From assembly GCF_900108945.1 (NCBI RefSeq), contig NZ_FNYE01000003.1, forward strand, positions 248,001 to 312,000: a stretch of DNA of 64,000 nt, in the 5' to 3' direction. Shown here piece after piece: positions 16,940-26,119 of the stretch; position 1 is the first letter of the stretch, and each line of letters begins with the position of its first letter. The notes below the pieces were generated by a model. That model did no database searches and had not been told where the DNA came from. It worked only from the letters and a program-made list of their open reading frames with translations. The DNA is from Paraburkholderia diazotrophica. GTDB lineage: Bacteria; Pseudomonadota; Gammaproteobacteria; Burkholderiales; Burkholderiaceae. The position numbers and the translations under genes are program-made.

Positions 16940-17737
16940 TTAACCGATCTGCACTTCTTCGCGCAGGTCGTGCCAGATGTCGCGCGAGATTTCGATAAAG
17001 CGCGGGTCATAGCGGACTTCCGACGTGATGCGCGGACGCGGCAGATCGATCTCATAGACCTTCTTCAGCGTCGCGGGCCGCGCCGTCAGCACGAACACGC
17101 GGTCCGCGAGCGCGATTGCTTCTTCGAGATCGTGCGTGACGAACACGACGGAGCCCGCATTCGCCGACCACAGTTGCAGCAGCTCGTCCTGCATCAGCGT
17201 GCGCGTCTGCATGTCGAGCGCCGAGAACGGCTCGTCCATCAGCAGGATTTCCGGCTTGTTGATGAACGTCTGCGCGAGCGCGACGCGCTTTCTCATGCCG
17301 CCCGACAACTGATGCGGATAGTGCTTGCCGAACTTGTCGAGCCCGACGCGGCGCAGCCATTCGTTTGCCTCGTCATACGCGGCCGATTTCGAGCGGCCGC
17401 GATAGAGCGGGCCGGCTGCCACGTTGTCGAGCACCGAGCGCCACGGAAACACGGCATCGGCCTGGAACACGAAGCCGATGCGCGGATCGATGCCGTCGAC
17501 GGGCGCGCCCATCACGCGCACTTCGCCCGTCGTCGGCTTGAGCAGGCCCGTAATCATGCTGAGCGTCGTGGACTTGCCGCAGCCCGTCGGTCCGACGACG
17601 GCGACGAACTCGCCCTTCGCCACCGACATGCTGAAATCGCGCAATGCGACCGTCGCCTTGCCGTCCGGTGAAATGAACCGGCACGATACGTTGCGCAGCT
17701 CGATGGCGGGTGCGCCGTGCGGCCTGGATTGATTCAT
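16940..17737 (-). CDS. ABC transporter ATP-binding protein, NitT/TauT family
   Basis: This 265-residue ATPase has Walker A GPTGCGKST at about 51-59, the signature LSGGMRKRVALAQ, Walker B ILLMDEPFSALD and the H-loop THDLEEA. The PFSALD and GMRKR forms are typical of SsuB/TauB-type importers. It energises the importer made with the adjacent permease and binding protein, lies 48 nt after the binding-protein gene and is presumably co-transcribed. Confidence 0.93.
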   Translation of the reverse strand: MNQSRPHGAPAIELRNVSCRFISPDGKATVALRDFSMSVAKGEFVAVVGPTGCGKSTTLSMITGLLKPTTGEVRVMGAPVDGIDPRIGFVFQADAVFPWRSVLDNVAAGPLYRGRSKSAAYDEANEWLRRVGLDKFGKHYPHQLSGGMRKRVALAQTFINKPEILLMDEPFSALDMQTRTLMQDELLQLWSANAGSVVFVTHDLEEAIALADRVFVLTARPATLKKVYEIDLPRPRITSEVRYDPRFIEISRDIWHDLREEVQIG

Positions 17738-17785
17738 CGCGTGCTGCCTCTTTCCTTGCGGGTGATGGGTGGACGACGATACGGC

Positions 17786-18805
17786 TTACTTCGCGGCCGT
17801 GGCGACCGTCGAGACGTAGTCGTTCGAGTAGGTCTTCGCGAGATCGATATGTTTGCCCTTCACCGACGGATTGAACGCCGACAGCACCTTCAGCACCGTC
17901 TCCGGACCGTCGGCGGGCATCTTGCCGTCCTTCGTGAACATCGGCAGCGAGGCCTTCAGCGCGGCCACGTACAGGTCCTTGTTGGCGCCGTAGTAATCCT
18001 TCGGCATCTTCGCGGCGATCTCGTCGGCGCTATGCGTCGCGATGAAGTTCAGCGTCTTCGCGAACGCATGCGAGAGCTTCGTCGCCTCGGCCTTGTGCGA
18101 TTCGGCCCACGCGCGCTGCACGTAGAAGCTCGAAGCCGGATAGGTGCCGCCGAGCGCGGCGCGCGTGCCTTCGATCGTGCGCATGTCGACCAGCACCTTC
18201 GCGTCGCCCATCTTCAGCAGCTGCGAGACGGTCGGCTCGGTCGTCATACCCGCCTGGATGCGGTCCTGCTTGATCGCCGCGATGAAGCTGTTGTCGGCGC
18301 CGACGGGCAGCAGCGTGTACTGCGTCGACGGGATGCCCGCGCGTTGCGCGAGGTATTGCGTGAGGAAGCTCGTCGACGAACCGAGGCCCGTCACGCCGAG
18401 CGTCTTGCCCTTCACGTCGGCCATGCTCTTGATCTCGCCCGCTGCCTTCGTCGATACCATTTCGACTTCGCCCGGCACCTGGCCGAAGATCACGAGCGCC
18501 TGCACTTCCTTGCCCTTGCTCTGCAGATCGATCGTGTGATCGTAGAAGCCGACCACGCCTTGCACGGCGCCCGCGAGCAGTTCGTTTTCGGCATCGACGC
18601 CTGCCGGTTGCGAAAGGATCTCGACGTCGAGCCCTTCGTCCTTGAAGTAGCCGAGCTGTTCCGTCAGCTTGGCGGGCAAATAGATGATCTTGGCGGCGCC
18701 GCCGACCATGATCGAGATCTTTTCGGCGTGAGCGCTGGCGGAAGCCGCGGCGAGGGCGAAAGCGAGTCCGGACACGGCTGCGATCTGGCGGAAGGTACGC
18801 ATCAT
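17786..18805 (-). CDS. ABC transporter substrate-binding protein, NitT/TauT family
   Basis: This 339-residue periplasmic protein has a Sec signal peptide (MMRTFRQIAAVSGLAFALAA, cleavage near ASAHA-EK). The mature part has the SsuA/TauA/NMT1 fold, with IMVGGAAKIIYLPAKLTEQLGYFKDEGLDVE opening the ligand lobe (read in two pieces) and GLGSSTSFLTQYLAQRAG as the second-lobe entry. An AGGAGACTG site precedes the first ATG. It is the first gene of the operon. The intergenic space to the divergent TctD-like regulator contains its promoter. Ligand unknown. Confidence 0.9.
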   Translation of the reverse strand: MMRTFRQIAAVSGLAFALAAASASAHAEKISIMVGGAAKIIYLPAKLTEQLGYFKDEGLDVEILSQPAGVDAENELLAGAVQGVVGFYDHTIDLQSKGKEVQALVIFGQVPGEVEMVSTKAAGEIKSMADVKGKTLGVTGLGSSTSFLTQYLAQRAGIPSTQYTLLPVGADNSFIAAIKQDRIQAGMTTEPTVSQLLKMGDAKVLVDMRTIEGTRAALGGTYPASSFYVQRAWAESHKAEATKLSHAFAKTLNFIATHSADEIAAKMPKDYYGANKDLYVAALKASLPMFTKDGKMPADGPETVLKVLSAFNPSVKGKHIDLAKTYSNDYVSTVATAAK

Positions 18806-19042
18806 CAGTCTCCTTGTTGGTGAGGCGCCGGCCGCTTCGGCATCGCGGCATCGCGCCTTTTTGAATGAGTGCGGCGATTATAGAAAGCCCAAACCTTCTG
18901 CCAGCTTTCTGTAGCCGCGTCGAAATATGAGTGTTAACCCGATGCAAACGCAAACATTCAGTCGACATACAATCGCGCGGCAATGCCGCACACACGCGAT
19001 GGCGAGCGCGGCGCCGCCGTTTTACACGCATTCCGTTGACCG

Positions 19043-19720
19043 ATGAAACTGCTGTTGATCGAAGACAATCCGACGCTCTCGCACTGGCTCGCGCGCATGC
19101 TCGAGCAGGAGGCGTTCGCGCTCGATGCGGTGCAAGACGGCGAAGCCGCCGATCAACTGTTGCGCAGGAACCGTTACGACGTCGTACTGCTCGATCTGAA
19201 TTTGCCGCGGCTGTCGGGCAAGAACGTGCTGCGGCGTCTGCGTCAGCGCGGCGATGCGACGCCCGTGATGATCCTGACGGCGAGCGGCTCGATCGACGAA
19301 AAGGTCGAGCTGCTGGGCGCGGGCGCCGACGACTACCTGGTGAAGCCGTTCGAAGTGCGCGAGCTGGTCGCGCGCGTGAAGGTGATGATTCGCCGGCAGA
19401 CGGCCTCGACCGCGAATGAGGTATCGTGCGGCGATCTCGTGTTCGACATCGACACGCGCCAGTTCGCATTGAAGGGCGCGCCGCTCAACGTCACGCCGCG
19501 CGAGCGAAGCGTGCTCGAAACGCTGATTCTGCGCATGGGCAAGACGGTGTCGAAGGCCGCGCTGATGGACTCGATCTTCACGCACGACGATCAGCCCAGC
19601 GAAGACGCGCTCGAAATCTACGTATCGCGGCTGCGTAAGAAGCTCGACGGCAGCTCGGCCGCGATCGTTACGCTGCGCGGGCTCGGCTATCTGCTGCGCA
19701 AGAAGGACGACGTGGAATGA
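19043..19720 (+). CDS. OmpR-type response regulator (TctD-like)
   Basis: This 225-residue regulator has receiver motifs LLIEDNPTLS, VVLLDLNLPRLSG (phosphoacceptor Asp), MILTASGS and [18 protein letters not shown]. The winged helix covers about 125-222 and ends in TLRGLGYLLRKKDD. The NVLRRLRQRG and SGSIDEKVELLGAGADDYL segments are typical of TctD regulators of tricarboxylate uptake. It is followed 49 nt later by its kinase and is divergent from the NitT-type ABC operon, which it may control. No tctCBA genes are in the window. Confidence 0.88.
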   Translation: MKLLLIEDNPTLSHWLARMLEQEAFALDAVQDGEAADQLLRRNRYDVVLLDLNLPRLSGKNVLRRLRQRGDATPVMILTASGSIDEKVELLGAGADDYLVKPFEVRELVARVKVMIRRQTASTANEVSCGDLVFDIDTRQFALKGAPLNVTPRERSVLETLILRMGKTVSKAALMDSIFTHDDQPSEDALEIYVSRLRKKLDGSSAAIVTLRGLGYLLRKKDDVE

Positions 19721-19769
19721 AGCACCATTCAAGGCGCAATCCGAATCACAAACCAGGGCGCGACGCGCG

Positions 19770-21194
19770 ATGACCAGCAGCCTGCGCATCCGTCTGCTGT
19801 GGTGGCTGCTCGTGCCGCTCGCGATCTACGTGTTCGTGACGGGCAAGGCCGAATACGACAACGCGCGCCGCACCGCCGATCTCGTGCAGGACAACACGCT
19901 GCTGTCGTCGGCGCGAATGATCGCGGGCGAAGTCGAATGGGCGGACGGCATGCTGCGCGTCGATATCCCGCCCGCCGCGCTGGAAATCTTCGCGTCGCCG
20001 TATGGCGATCAGGTGTTCTACAACGTGAGCGTCGACGACGATCGGCTGCTCGCCGGCGTGCCGGATTTTCCGCTCGGCGCATCGGCGCCGTCATCCGCAT
20101 CCGCCACGCACGATACGCCTACCTACTATGACGCCGAACTGCACGGCGCGTCGATACGCGCGATCGGCTACGTGCGGCGCATGTACGACAACGGCGCGAC
20201 GCGGCGCGTGCTGGTGTCGGTCGGCAAGACGCAGGCTTCGCGCGATGCGATGGTGCGCGAACTGTGGCGGCCGCAACTGGTGCGCCAGATCGAGATGATG
20301 CTGCTCGCCGTGGCGCTCGCGTGCATTGGCCTGACGTTCGAACTGCGTCCGCTGCTGAAGGTGAAGGACGAAGTGATGGACCGCGATCCGATGCAGCTCG
20401 AACCGTTGCGCGTCGATCGGCTGCATACGGAACTGCGGCCCATCGTCGATGCGATCAATCAGTGCATCGCGCGGCTCGGCTTGCAGGTGGCTGCGCAGCG
20501 GCGCTTCATCGCGGATGCCGCGCATCAGCTGCGCACGCCGCTCACGCTGCTCGACACGCAGTTGCAGTACGCGCGGCAACATCGCGAACTGGAGCCGTCG
20601 CTGGGCGAAGCGCTGGCCGCGATGCAGCGAAGCAACCGCTCGATGGTCGGCCTCACGAACAAGCTGCTGTTGCTCGCGCAAGCGGAAGCCGCCGACTACA
20701 CGCGGCTCGCGAACGAACCCGTCGATCTCACTGCAATCGCCAAAGACGTCGTCGAAGATCTCGCGCTCTTCGCGCAGAATCGCGGCATCGATCTCGGCGC
20801 GGAACTCGACGCGTCCGCACGGATGATCGGACACGAGGGCCTGCTCTCGGCGCTCGTGTCGAATCTCGCCGAAAACGCGATTCGCTATACGCAGCCCGGC
20901 GGACACGTGACGGTCGCCGTGCATGGCGACGCGGCGCGCGTCACGCTGACGGTCTCCGACAACGGCCCGGGCATTCCCGCCGAAGCGCGCAGCCGCGTGT
21001 TCGAGCCGTTCTACCGCGCGTCCGCCGATACGGAAGGCACGGGCCTTGGTCTCGCCATCGTGCGCGAGATCGTGCAGGCGCATCGCGGCGAGATCGCGCT
21101 CGAAGCAGGGGAGAAGGCGGCGGGCGCGCTCGGCGACGCGCGCGGCCTGACGGCGCGGGTCACGTTTGCGGCGGCATCGGCGAAGGCGGCCTGA
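19770..21194 (+). CDS. Sensor histidine kinase (TctE-like)
   Basis: This is a 474-residue kinase. TM1 at about 9-27 (LLWWLLVPLAIYVFVTG) is followed by a periplasmic domain of the TctE N-terminal type (about 30-165, with NTLLSSARMIAGEVEWADG), then TM2 near 172-190. The H-box is DAAHQLRTPLTLLDTQLQ, and the ATPase boxes are NLAENAIRYTQPGG, SDNGPGIPAEARSRVF and GTGLGLAIVREI. It works with the upstream TctD-like regulator. It ends 6 nt from the convergent Lrp gene, leaving almost no room for a terminator. Confidence 0.9.
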   Translation: MTSSLRIRLLWWLLVPLAIYVFVTGKAEYDNARRTADLVQDNTLLSSARMIAGEVEWADGMLRVDIPPAALEIFASPYGDQVFYNVSVDDDRLLAGVPDFPLGASAPSSASATHDTPTYYDAELHGASIRAIGYVRRMYDNGATRRVLVSVGKTQASRDAMVRELWRPQLVRQIEMMLLAVALACIGLTFELRPLLKVKDEVMDRDPMQLEPLRVDRLHTELRPIVDAINQCIARLGLQVAAQRRFIADAAHQLRTPLTLLDTQLQYARQHRELEPSLGEALAAMQRSNRSMVGLTNKLLLLAQAEAADYTRLANEPVDLTAIAKDVVEDLALFAQNRGIDLGAELDASARMIGHEGLLSALVSNLAENAIRYTQPGGHVTVAVHGDAARVTLTVSDNGPGIPAEARSRVFEPFYRASADTEGTGLGLAIVREIVQAHRGEIALEAGEKAAGALGDARGLTARVTFAAASAKAA

Positions 21195-21200
21195 CGCGCA

Positions 21201-21659
21201 TCACGGCTCGACCGATACGGAGCGCTTCAGGCACCGCAACGCGAAGATCGAGCGGCTGTCCTGAAACCCCGGCAGCCGATACAGCTTGCGTCGCAGGAAG
21301 GACTCGTAGCCTTCCGTGCCCGCGACCGCGACCTTGATCAGATAGTCGTATTCCCCCGACACCAGAAACGCCTCGACCACTTCGGGCAGATCGGCGAGCG
21401 CTTCGCCGAAGCGCTCCAGCGTGCGCTCGTCGTGCTTCGCGAGCTTCACTTCGATGATTACGGTGTCGGGCAGGCCGAGCGCCTTCTGGTTCAGCAACGC
21501 CGCATAGCCTTCGATCACGCCCGCTTCCTCGAGCGCGCGCACGCGGTTCCAGCATGGCGTCGCCGACAGGCCGACGCGCTCGGCGAGCTTCGCGTTGGAA
21601 AGACGTCCGTCGTTGCGCAGTTCGCGCAGTATCCGCTGATCGGTCGAGTCGAGTTTCAT
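21201..21659 (-). CDS. Lrp/AsnC family transcriptional regulator
   Basis: This 152-residue Lrp-type regulator has an N-terminal helix-turn-helix (STDQRILRELRNDGRLSNAKL, then VGLSATPCWNRVRALEEAGVI) and a C-terminal RAM effector domain (IIEVKLAKHDERTL through VSGEYDYLIKVAVAG). The start at 21659 gives the canonical MKLDSTDQRIL N-terminus; the longer open frame upstream is antisense to the next gene. It is divergent from the leucine dehydrogenase-like gene 270 nt away and very likely regulates it in response to a branched-chain amino acid. Confidence 0.93.
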   Translation of the reverse strand: MKLDSTDQRILRELRNDGRLSNAKLAERVGLSATPCWNRVRALEEAGVIEGYAALLNQKALGLPDTVIIEVKLAKHDERTLERFGEALADLPEVVEAFLVSGEYDYLIKVAVAGTEGYESFLRRKLYRLPGFQDSRSIFALRCLKRSVSVEP

Positions 21660-21929
21660 GTGTGCCGCAGAGGCTGATGGATCGAAAGACGAATCGTCTC
21701 CACGGTCGGTTTTGCGTAGGCGATTATTCTGCCATGACGCGCCGATTTCCAGATAAACAGAACAAATCTCCGAATTTGGCCGCCTACACTTTTGCGATCG
21801 AGGATCGGCGGACACGCTGCCCTCGCGATTCGCACGCATGCGTTCGCAACCGGGACGACATGCGGCCCGCCGCCGTGAAGCCATCGCTTCGCGCCGGCTC
21901 AACCGCCTGCCCACAAGGAAGGAACACAG

Positions 21930-23003
21930 ATGGACCGACTGACGACGAATTTCGCTGGAACGCTTTTCGGGCTTCACGGCGAACCCGCCCACGAACGCAT
22001 TGTCGTAGCCAGCGACGCGCAATCCGGCCTGCAAGCCGTGATCGCCGTCTACAGCACGGCGCGCGGCCCCGCGTTCGGCGGCTGCCGCTACTGGCAGTAC
22101 GCGTCGGAGTACGAGGCGTATCACGACGCGCTGCGCCTGTCGCAAGGCATGGCGTTCAAGAACGCGCTGGCCCGTCTGCCGTTCGGCGGCGGCAAGGCTG
22201 TAATCCTGAAGCGTCCCGAACAGATGGATCGCACGGCGATGTTCAAGGCGTTTGGCCGGCTCGTGCAATCGCTCGGCGGCATCTATCTGACGGCGGAAGA
22301 CGTGGGCACGACGGCCAACGACATGCGCGCCGTGCAAAGCGAAACGCCGTACGTGAGCGGCATTCCGCGCGACAACGACGTGTACGGCGGCAACCCGTCG
22401 CCGCGTACTGCATATGGCGTGTTCGTCGGCCTCAAGGCGGCCGTGCAGATCGCGCTCGGGCGCGATACGCTCGACGGCGTGTCGGTTGCGGTGCAGGGGC
22501 TCGGCTCCGTGGGCTGGGATCTGTGCGAGCGGCTGCATAACGCGGGCGCGGAGCTGATCGTCGCGGATATCGACGCAGGCAAGACCGAGCGCGCGAAGCA
22601 TTTGTTCGGCGCTCAGGTCGCGGACACGGCGCGCATCGCGGGCGTCAGCGCGGACGTATTCGCACCGTGCGCGCTCGGCGGCTCGATCACGGAAGCCGTC
22701 GCCGCGCAATGCGAGTTCAAGGTGATCGCGGGCGGCGCGAACAATCAGCTGATGTCGCTCGCCGAGGGCGACACGCTGCACAAGCGCGGCATCTTCTACG
22801 CGCCCGATTTTCTCGTGAACGCGGGCGGCATCATCAGCTGCGTGCGCGAGTACCTGGGCTCGGCCGACGAACAGGCCGTGCTCGCGGAAGTCGCGCAGAT
22901 CGGTCCACGTGTGTTCGAGCTCGCGGAACGCGTGAAGGCGACGGGCATCGCGCCGGCGCGCGCGGCCGTGGCCTGGGCGCGGGAGCAGATGAAAGCGGTC
23001 TGA
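21930..23003 (+). CDS. Leucine dehydrogenase-type Glu/Leu/Phe/Val dehydrogenase
   Basis: This 357-residue NAD-dependent amino acid dehydrogenase converts a branched-chain or aromatic amino acid to its 2-oxo acid plus ammonium. The substrate-site block MAFKNALARLPFGGGKAVI has the catalytic lysines, GIYLTAEDVGTT follows, and the Rossmann motif is VQGLGSVGWDLCERL. The length fits leucine or phenylalanine dehydrogenases (about 350-365) rather than glutamate dehydrogenases (over 400). An AAGGAAGGAA site precedes the ATG. The divergent Lrp gene is the likely regulator. The exact substrate (Leu, Val or Phe) is not determined. Confidence 0.88.
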   Translation: MDRLTTNFAGTLFGLHGEPAHERIVVASDAQSGLQAVIAVYSTARGPAFGGCRYWQYASEYEAYHDALRLSQGMAFKNALARLPFGGGKAVILKRPEQMDRTAMFKAFGRLVQSLGGIYLTAEDVGTTANDMRAVQSETPYVSGIPRDNDVYGGNPSPRTAYGVFVGLKAAVQIALGRDTLDGVSVAVQGLGSVGWDLCERLHNAGAELIVADIDAGKTERAKHLFGAQVADTARIAGVSADVFAPCALGGSITEAVAAQCEFKVIAGGANNQLMSLAEGDTLHKRGIFYAPDFLVNAGGIISCVREYLGSADEQAVLAEVAQIGPRVFELAERVKATGIAPARAAVAWAREQMKAV

Positions 23004-23050
23004 TTTCGAAGTACCGCGCCGCGGGGCGATGCCTCGCGGTGCATTGGGCT

Positions 23051-23080
23051 AAGGGTTCATCCCGATGGCCCTTTGTTTTA
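23051..23080 (+). terminator. Likely terminator of the leucine dehydrogenase-like gene
   Basis: AAGGG (23051-23055) pairs with CCCTT (23069-23073), with an inner CATC/GATG stem and a T-rich tail (TTTGTTTT). It lies about 50 nt past the stop. Confidence 0.6.
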
Positions 23081-23124
23081 GCAAATTTGTATGATGACCT
23101 TATGACATCGCGAATTTGCGGAAC

Positions 23125-23829
23125 ATGTTCGAGAAAATCCCCAACAAGGCGCTGAGCGACACCGTCGCGCAGCAACTGCTCGCGCAGATCGACAAGGGCG
23201 CGTTTGCACGCGGCGGCAAGCTGCCGACGGAAGCCGTGCTCGCGCAGGAGTTCGGCGTGAGCCGCACGGTGATCCGTGAAGCAATCTCGCGCCTGAAGAA
23301 CGAAGGCGTGGTCGAGCCGCGCCAGGGAAGCGGCGTCTACGTGTCCGTGCATGGCGCGATCCGGCCGCTGCGGATCGATTACGCCGAGGCAATGGAAGGC
23401 GGCTCCGTCTTGCAGATTCTCGCGGTGCGCCGCGCGATCGAGGCCGAGGTGGCGTCCGAGGCCGCGATGCGCCGCACGGACGCCGACATGGCGACCATCG
23501 ACGCCGCGCTCGCCAGGATCGACGAAGCCGTCGCCGAAGGGCGCGACGGCGTGGCCGAAGACGTAGCGTTTCATCGCGCGATCGCGGCCGTCACGGGCAA
23601 TCCGTATTTCATGAAGACCCTCGCGTTCCTCAACCAGTATCTCGAAGCGGGCACCGTCGTTACGCGCCGCAATGAGGCGCTGCGCGAGGACTTCTCGCGT
23701 CAGGTGCGCGACGAGCACGCCGCGATCGCCGCTGCAATTCGCGCGGGCGACCCGATGGCTGCGCGCAACGCCGCGCAGACTCACATGTACAACGCGGCGC
23801 GCCGGCTCGCCGAAGCAGGCATCTGCTGA
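23125..23829 (+). CDS. FadR-subfamily GntR transcriptional regulator of the tetronate cluster
   Basis: This 234-residue regulator has a GntR winged helix at about 8-75 (LPTEAVLAQEFGVSRTVIRE and GVVEPRQGSGVYV) and an all-helical FCD effector domain (ILAVRRAIEAEVASEAA, then EDVAFHRAIAAVTGNPYF with metal-binding D/H residues). Start choice: ATG at 23125; a TTG three codons earlier is possible. The ribosome site is weak. It lies 67 nt upstream of ltnD and is the probable repressor of the otn genes, with a carboxylic sugar acid as effector (inferred from context). Confidence 0.88.
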   Translation: MFEKIPNKALSDTVAQQLLAQIDKGAFARGGKLPTEAVLAQEFGVSRTVIREAISRLKNEGVVEPRQGSGVYVSVHGAIRPLRIDYAEAMEGGSVLQILAVRRAIEAEVASEAAMRRTDADMATIDAALARIDEAVAEGRDGVAEDVAFHRAIAAVTGNPYFMKTLAFLNQYLEAGTVVTRRNEALREDFSRQVRDEHAAIAAAIRAGDPMAARNAAQTHMYNAARRLAEAGIC

Positions 23830-23896
23830 TCCGGACATGCGGCTGTCTGAAAGCCGCGCACGCCGCAATCTGAAGCATCGTTCGTAGAGGAAAGTT

Positions 23897-24787
23897 ATGG
23901 CCAGAAAAGTCGGAGTGATCGGTCTTGGCGCAATGGGCATGGGCGTCGCGCGCTCGCTGCTGCGCGGCGGGTTCGATGTCCACGCGTGCGACGTACGCCG
24001 CGAAGTGCTCGACGCGTTCGCCGCCGATGGCGGCATGCGCTGCGCAAGTCCCGCCGAGCTCGGCGCGCAATGCGACGTCGTCATTTCGCTCGTCGTCAAC
24101 GCGGCGCAAACGGATGCTGTGCTGTTCGGCGAGCACGGCGCCGTGAAATCGATGAAGCCCGGCAGCGTCGTGATCGCATGCGCGACGGTCGCGCCCGACT
24201 TCGCGATCGACCTCGGACGCCGCGTCGAAGCGGCCGGCCTGCTGATGCTCGATGCACCCGTTTCCGGCGGCGCGGCGCGCGCGGCATCCGGCGAAATGAC
24301 GATGATGACGTCGGGTCCCGCAGCCGCCTATGCCGCCTGCGAAGACGTGCTCGCCGCGATGGCGGGCAAGGTGTATCGGCTGGGCGAGCAGCATGGCGCG
24401 GGCTCGAAGGTGAAGATCATCAACCAGCTGCTGGCGGGCGTGCACATCGCGGCCGCCGCCGAGGCGATGGCGCTCGGCCTGCGCGAAGGCGTGGACCCCG
24501 CTGCGCTCTACGACGTGATCACGCACAGCGCGGGCAATTCGTGGATGTTCGAGAACCGCGTGCCGCACATTCTCAACGGTGACTACACGCCGCTGTCGGC
24601 CGTCGATATCTTCGTGAAGGACCTCGGCCTCGTGCTCGATACGGCGCGGCGTTCGAAGTTTCCGCTGCCGCTGTCGGCGGCGGCGCATCAGATGTTCATG
24701 ATGGCATCGACGGCGGGCCACGGCGGCGAAGACGATTCCGCCGTGATCAAGATTTTCCCCGGCATCGATGTGCCGGCGAAGCGCTGA
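23897..24787 (+). CDS. ltnD: L-threonate dehydrogenase
   Basis: This 296-residue enzyme of the beta-hydroxyacid dehydrogenase family is expected to oxidise L-threonate to 2-oxo-tetronate with NAD+. It has the Rossmann motif VGVIGLGAMGMGVA, the substrate motif DAPVSGGAARAASGEMTMM, the catalytic lysine in GAGSKVKIINQLLAG (K170 type), and the C-terminal IFVKDLGLVLD. Assignment to LtnD rather than other family members rests on its place beside OtnK, OtnC and OtnI, the set defined for L-threonate use in Cupriavidus and Pectobacterium. An AGAGGAAAG site precedes the ATG. Confidence 0.9.
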   Translation: MARKVGVIGLGAMGMGVARSLLRGGFDVHACDVRREVLDAFAADGGMRCASPAELGAQCDVVISLVVNAAQTDAVLFGEHGAVKSMKPGSVVIACATVAPDFAIDLGRRVEAAGLLMLDAPVSGGAARAASGEMTMMTSGPAAAYAACEDVLAAMAGKVYRLGEQHGAGSKVKIINQLLAGVHIAAAAEAMALGLREGVDPAALYDVITHSAGNSWMFENRVPHILNGDYTPLSAVDIFVKDLGLVLDTARRSKFPLPLSAAAHQMFMMASTAGHGGEDDSAVIKIFPGIDVPAKR

Positions 24788-24802
24788 GCAGGGGCGAACG
24801 AC

Positions 24803-26119
24803 ATGAAGATCTCCGCCGACAAGCCGCTACTCGGCTGCATCGCCGACGACTTCACGGGCGCGACCGATCTCGCGAACATGCTGGTGCGCGGCGGCATGCG
24901 CACCGTGCAGACCATCGGCGTGCCTGCCGCCGACACGCGCATCGAAGCCGACGCGCTGGTCGTCGCGCTGAAATCGCGCACGATACCCGCCGCCGATGCC
25001 GTCGCGCAATCGCTGGCCGCGTTCGAATGGTTGCGCGCGCAAGGGTGCCGGCAGTTCTTCTTCAAATACTGCTCGACGTTCGATTCGACGGATGCGGGCA
25101 ACATCGGCCCCGTCGCCGATGTGTTGCTCGATGCGCTGCATGCGTCGCGTGACGATGCGCCGTTCACGATCGCGTGCCCGGCGTTTCCGGAGAATGGGCG
25201 CACGGTGTATCGCGGGCATCTTTTCGTCGGTGACGTGCTGCTGAACGAGTCGGGCATGGAGCATCATCCGCTCACGCCGATGACGGATGCCAACCTCGTG
25301 CGCGTGCTGCAACGGCAGACGCAATCGAAGGTCGGGCTCGTGCGTTATGACGCCGTTGCGCAAGGCGCTGAAGCGGTGCGCACATCGATCGATGCGTTGA
25401 AGCGCGACGGCGTGCGCATGGCCATCGCCGATGCGATTTCGGATGCCGATCTCCACACGCTCGGCGAAGCGTGCGCGGACCTGCCGCTGATCACGGGCGG
25501 CTCGGGCGTCGCGCTCGGCTTGCCGGCGAATTTCCGCCGCGCGGGCTTGCTCAATGACGTCGCCGATGCTGGCGAGCTGCCGAGCATTAAAGGCGCGTCG
25601 GCGGTGCTGGCGGGCAGCGCATCGAAGGCGACGAACGCGCAGGTGGCCGCGTGGCGTGAGACGCGCCCCGCGTTCCGCATCGATCCGCTCGCGGCGGCGC
25701 GCGGCGAACCTGTCGTCGAGCAGGCGCTGGCCTTCGCGCGCGATCACATGAACGCCGCGCAGCCGCAGCCCGTGCTGATCTACGCGACGGCAACGCCCGA
25801 AGAAGTGAAGGCCACGCAGCGCGAACTCGGCGTGGCGGAAGCCGGGCATCTCGTCGAGCGCACGCTGGCTTCGATCGCGCGCGGCCTGCATGACATCGGC
25901 GTGCGCAAGTTCGTCGTCGCGGGCGGCGAGACTTCGGGGGCCGTCGTGCAGGCGCTCGGCGTCGAGATGCTGCGTATCGGCAGGCAGATCGATCCGGGCG
26001 TGCCCGCGACGGCGAGCATCGGCGCGGCGCCGCTCGCGCTCGCGCTGAAGTCCGGCAACTTCGGCGCCGTCGATTTCTTCGCGAAGGCGCTGCGTCAACT
26101 GGATGGAGGCGCGCAATGA
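24803..26119 (+). CDS. otnK: 3-oxo-tetronate kinase (DUF1537)
   Basis: This 438-residue four-carbon acid sugar kinase phosphorylates 3-oxo-tetronate at O4. The N-terminal substrate domain opens with LLGCIADDFTGATDLANML and has the FKYCSTFDSTDAGNIGPVADVL block. The C-terminal nucleotide-binding domain carries LITGGSGVALGL and VVAGGETSGAVVQALG. Its length and motifs match the OtnK branch of DUF1537. It lies 15 nt after ltnD and overlaps otnC by 4 nt. Confidence 0.94.
   Translation: MKISADKPLLGCIADDFTGATDLANMLVRGGMRTVQTIGVPAADTRIEADALVVALKSRTIPAADAVAQSLAAFEWLRAQGCRQFFFKYCSTFDSTDAGNIGPVADVLLDALHASRDDAPFTIACPAFPENGRTVYRGHLFVGDVLLNESGMEHHPLTPMTDANLVRVLQRQTQSKVGLVRYDAVAQGAEAVRTSIDALKRDGVRMAIADAISDADLHTLGEACADLPLITGGSGVALGLPANFRRAGLLNDVADAGELPSIKGASAVLAGSASKATNAQVAAWRETRPAFRIDPLAAARGEPVVEQALAFARDHMNAAQPQPVLIYATATPEEVKATQRELGVAEAGHLVERTLASIARGLHDIGVRKFVVAGGETSGAVVQALGVEMLRIGRQIDPGVPATASIGAAPLALALKSGNFGAVDFFAKALRQLDGGAQ

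Noticed and set aside
21201-22781. A 526-codon reading for the Lrp gene
   Set aside because: The N-terminal 370 codons run antisense to the leucine dehydrogenase gene. The true Lrp start at 21659 gives the canonical N-terminus.
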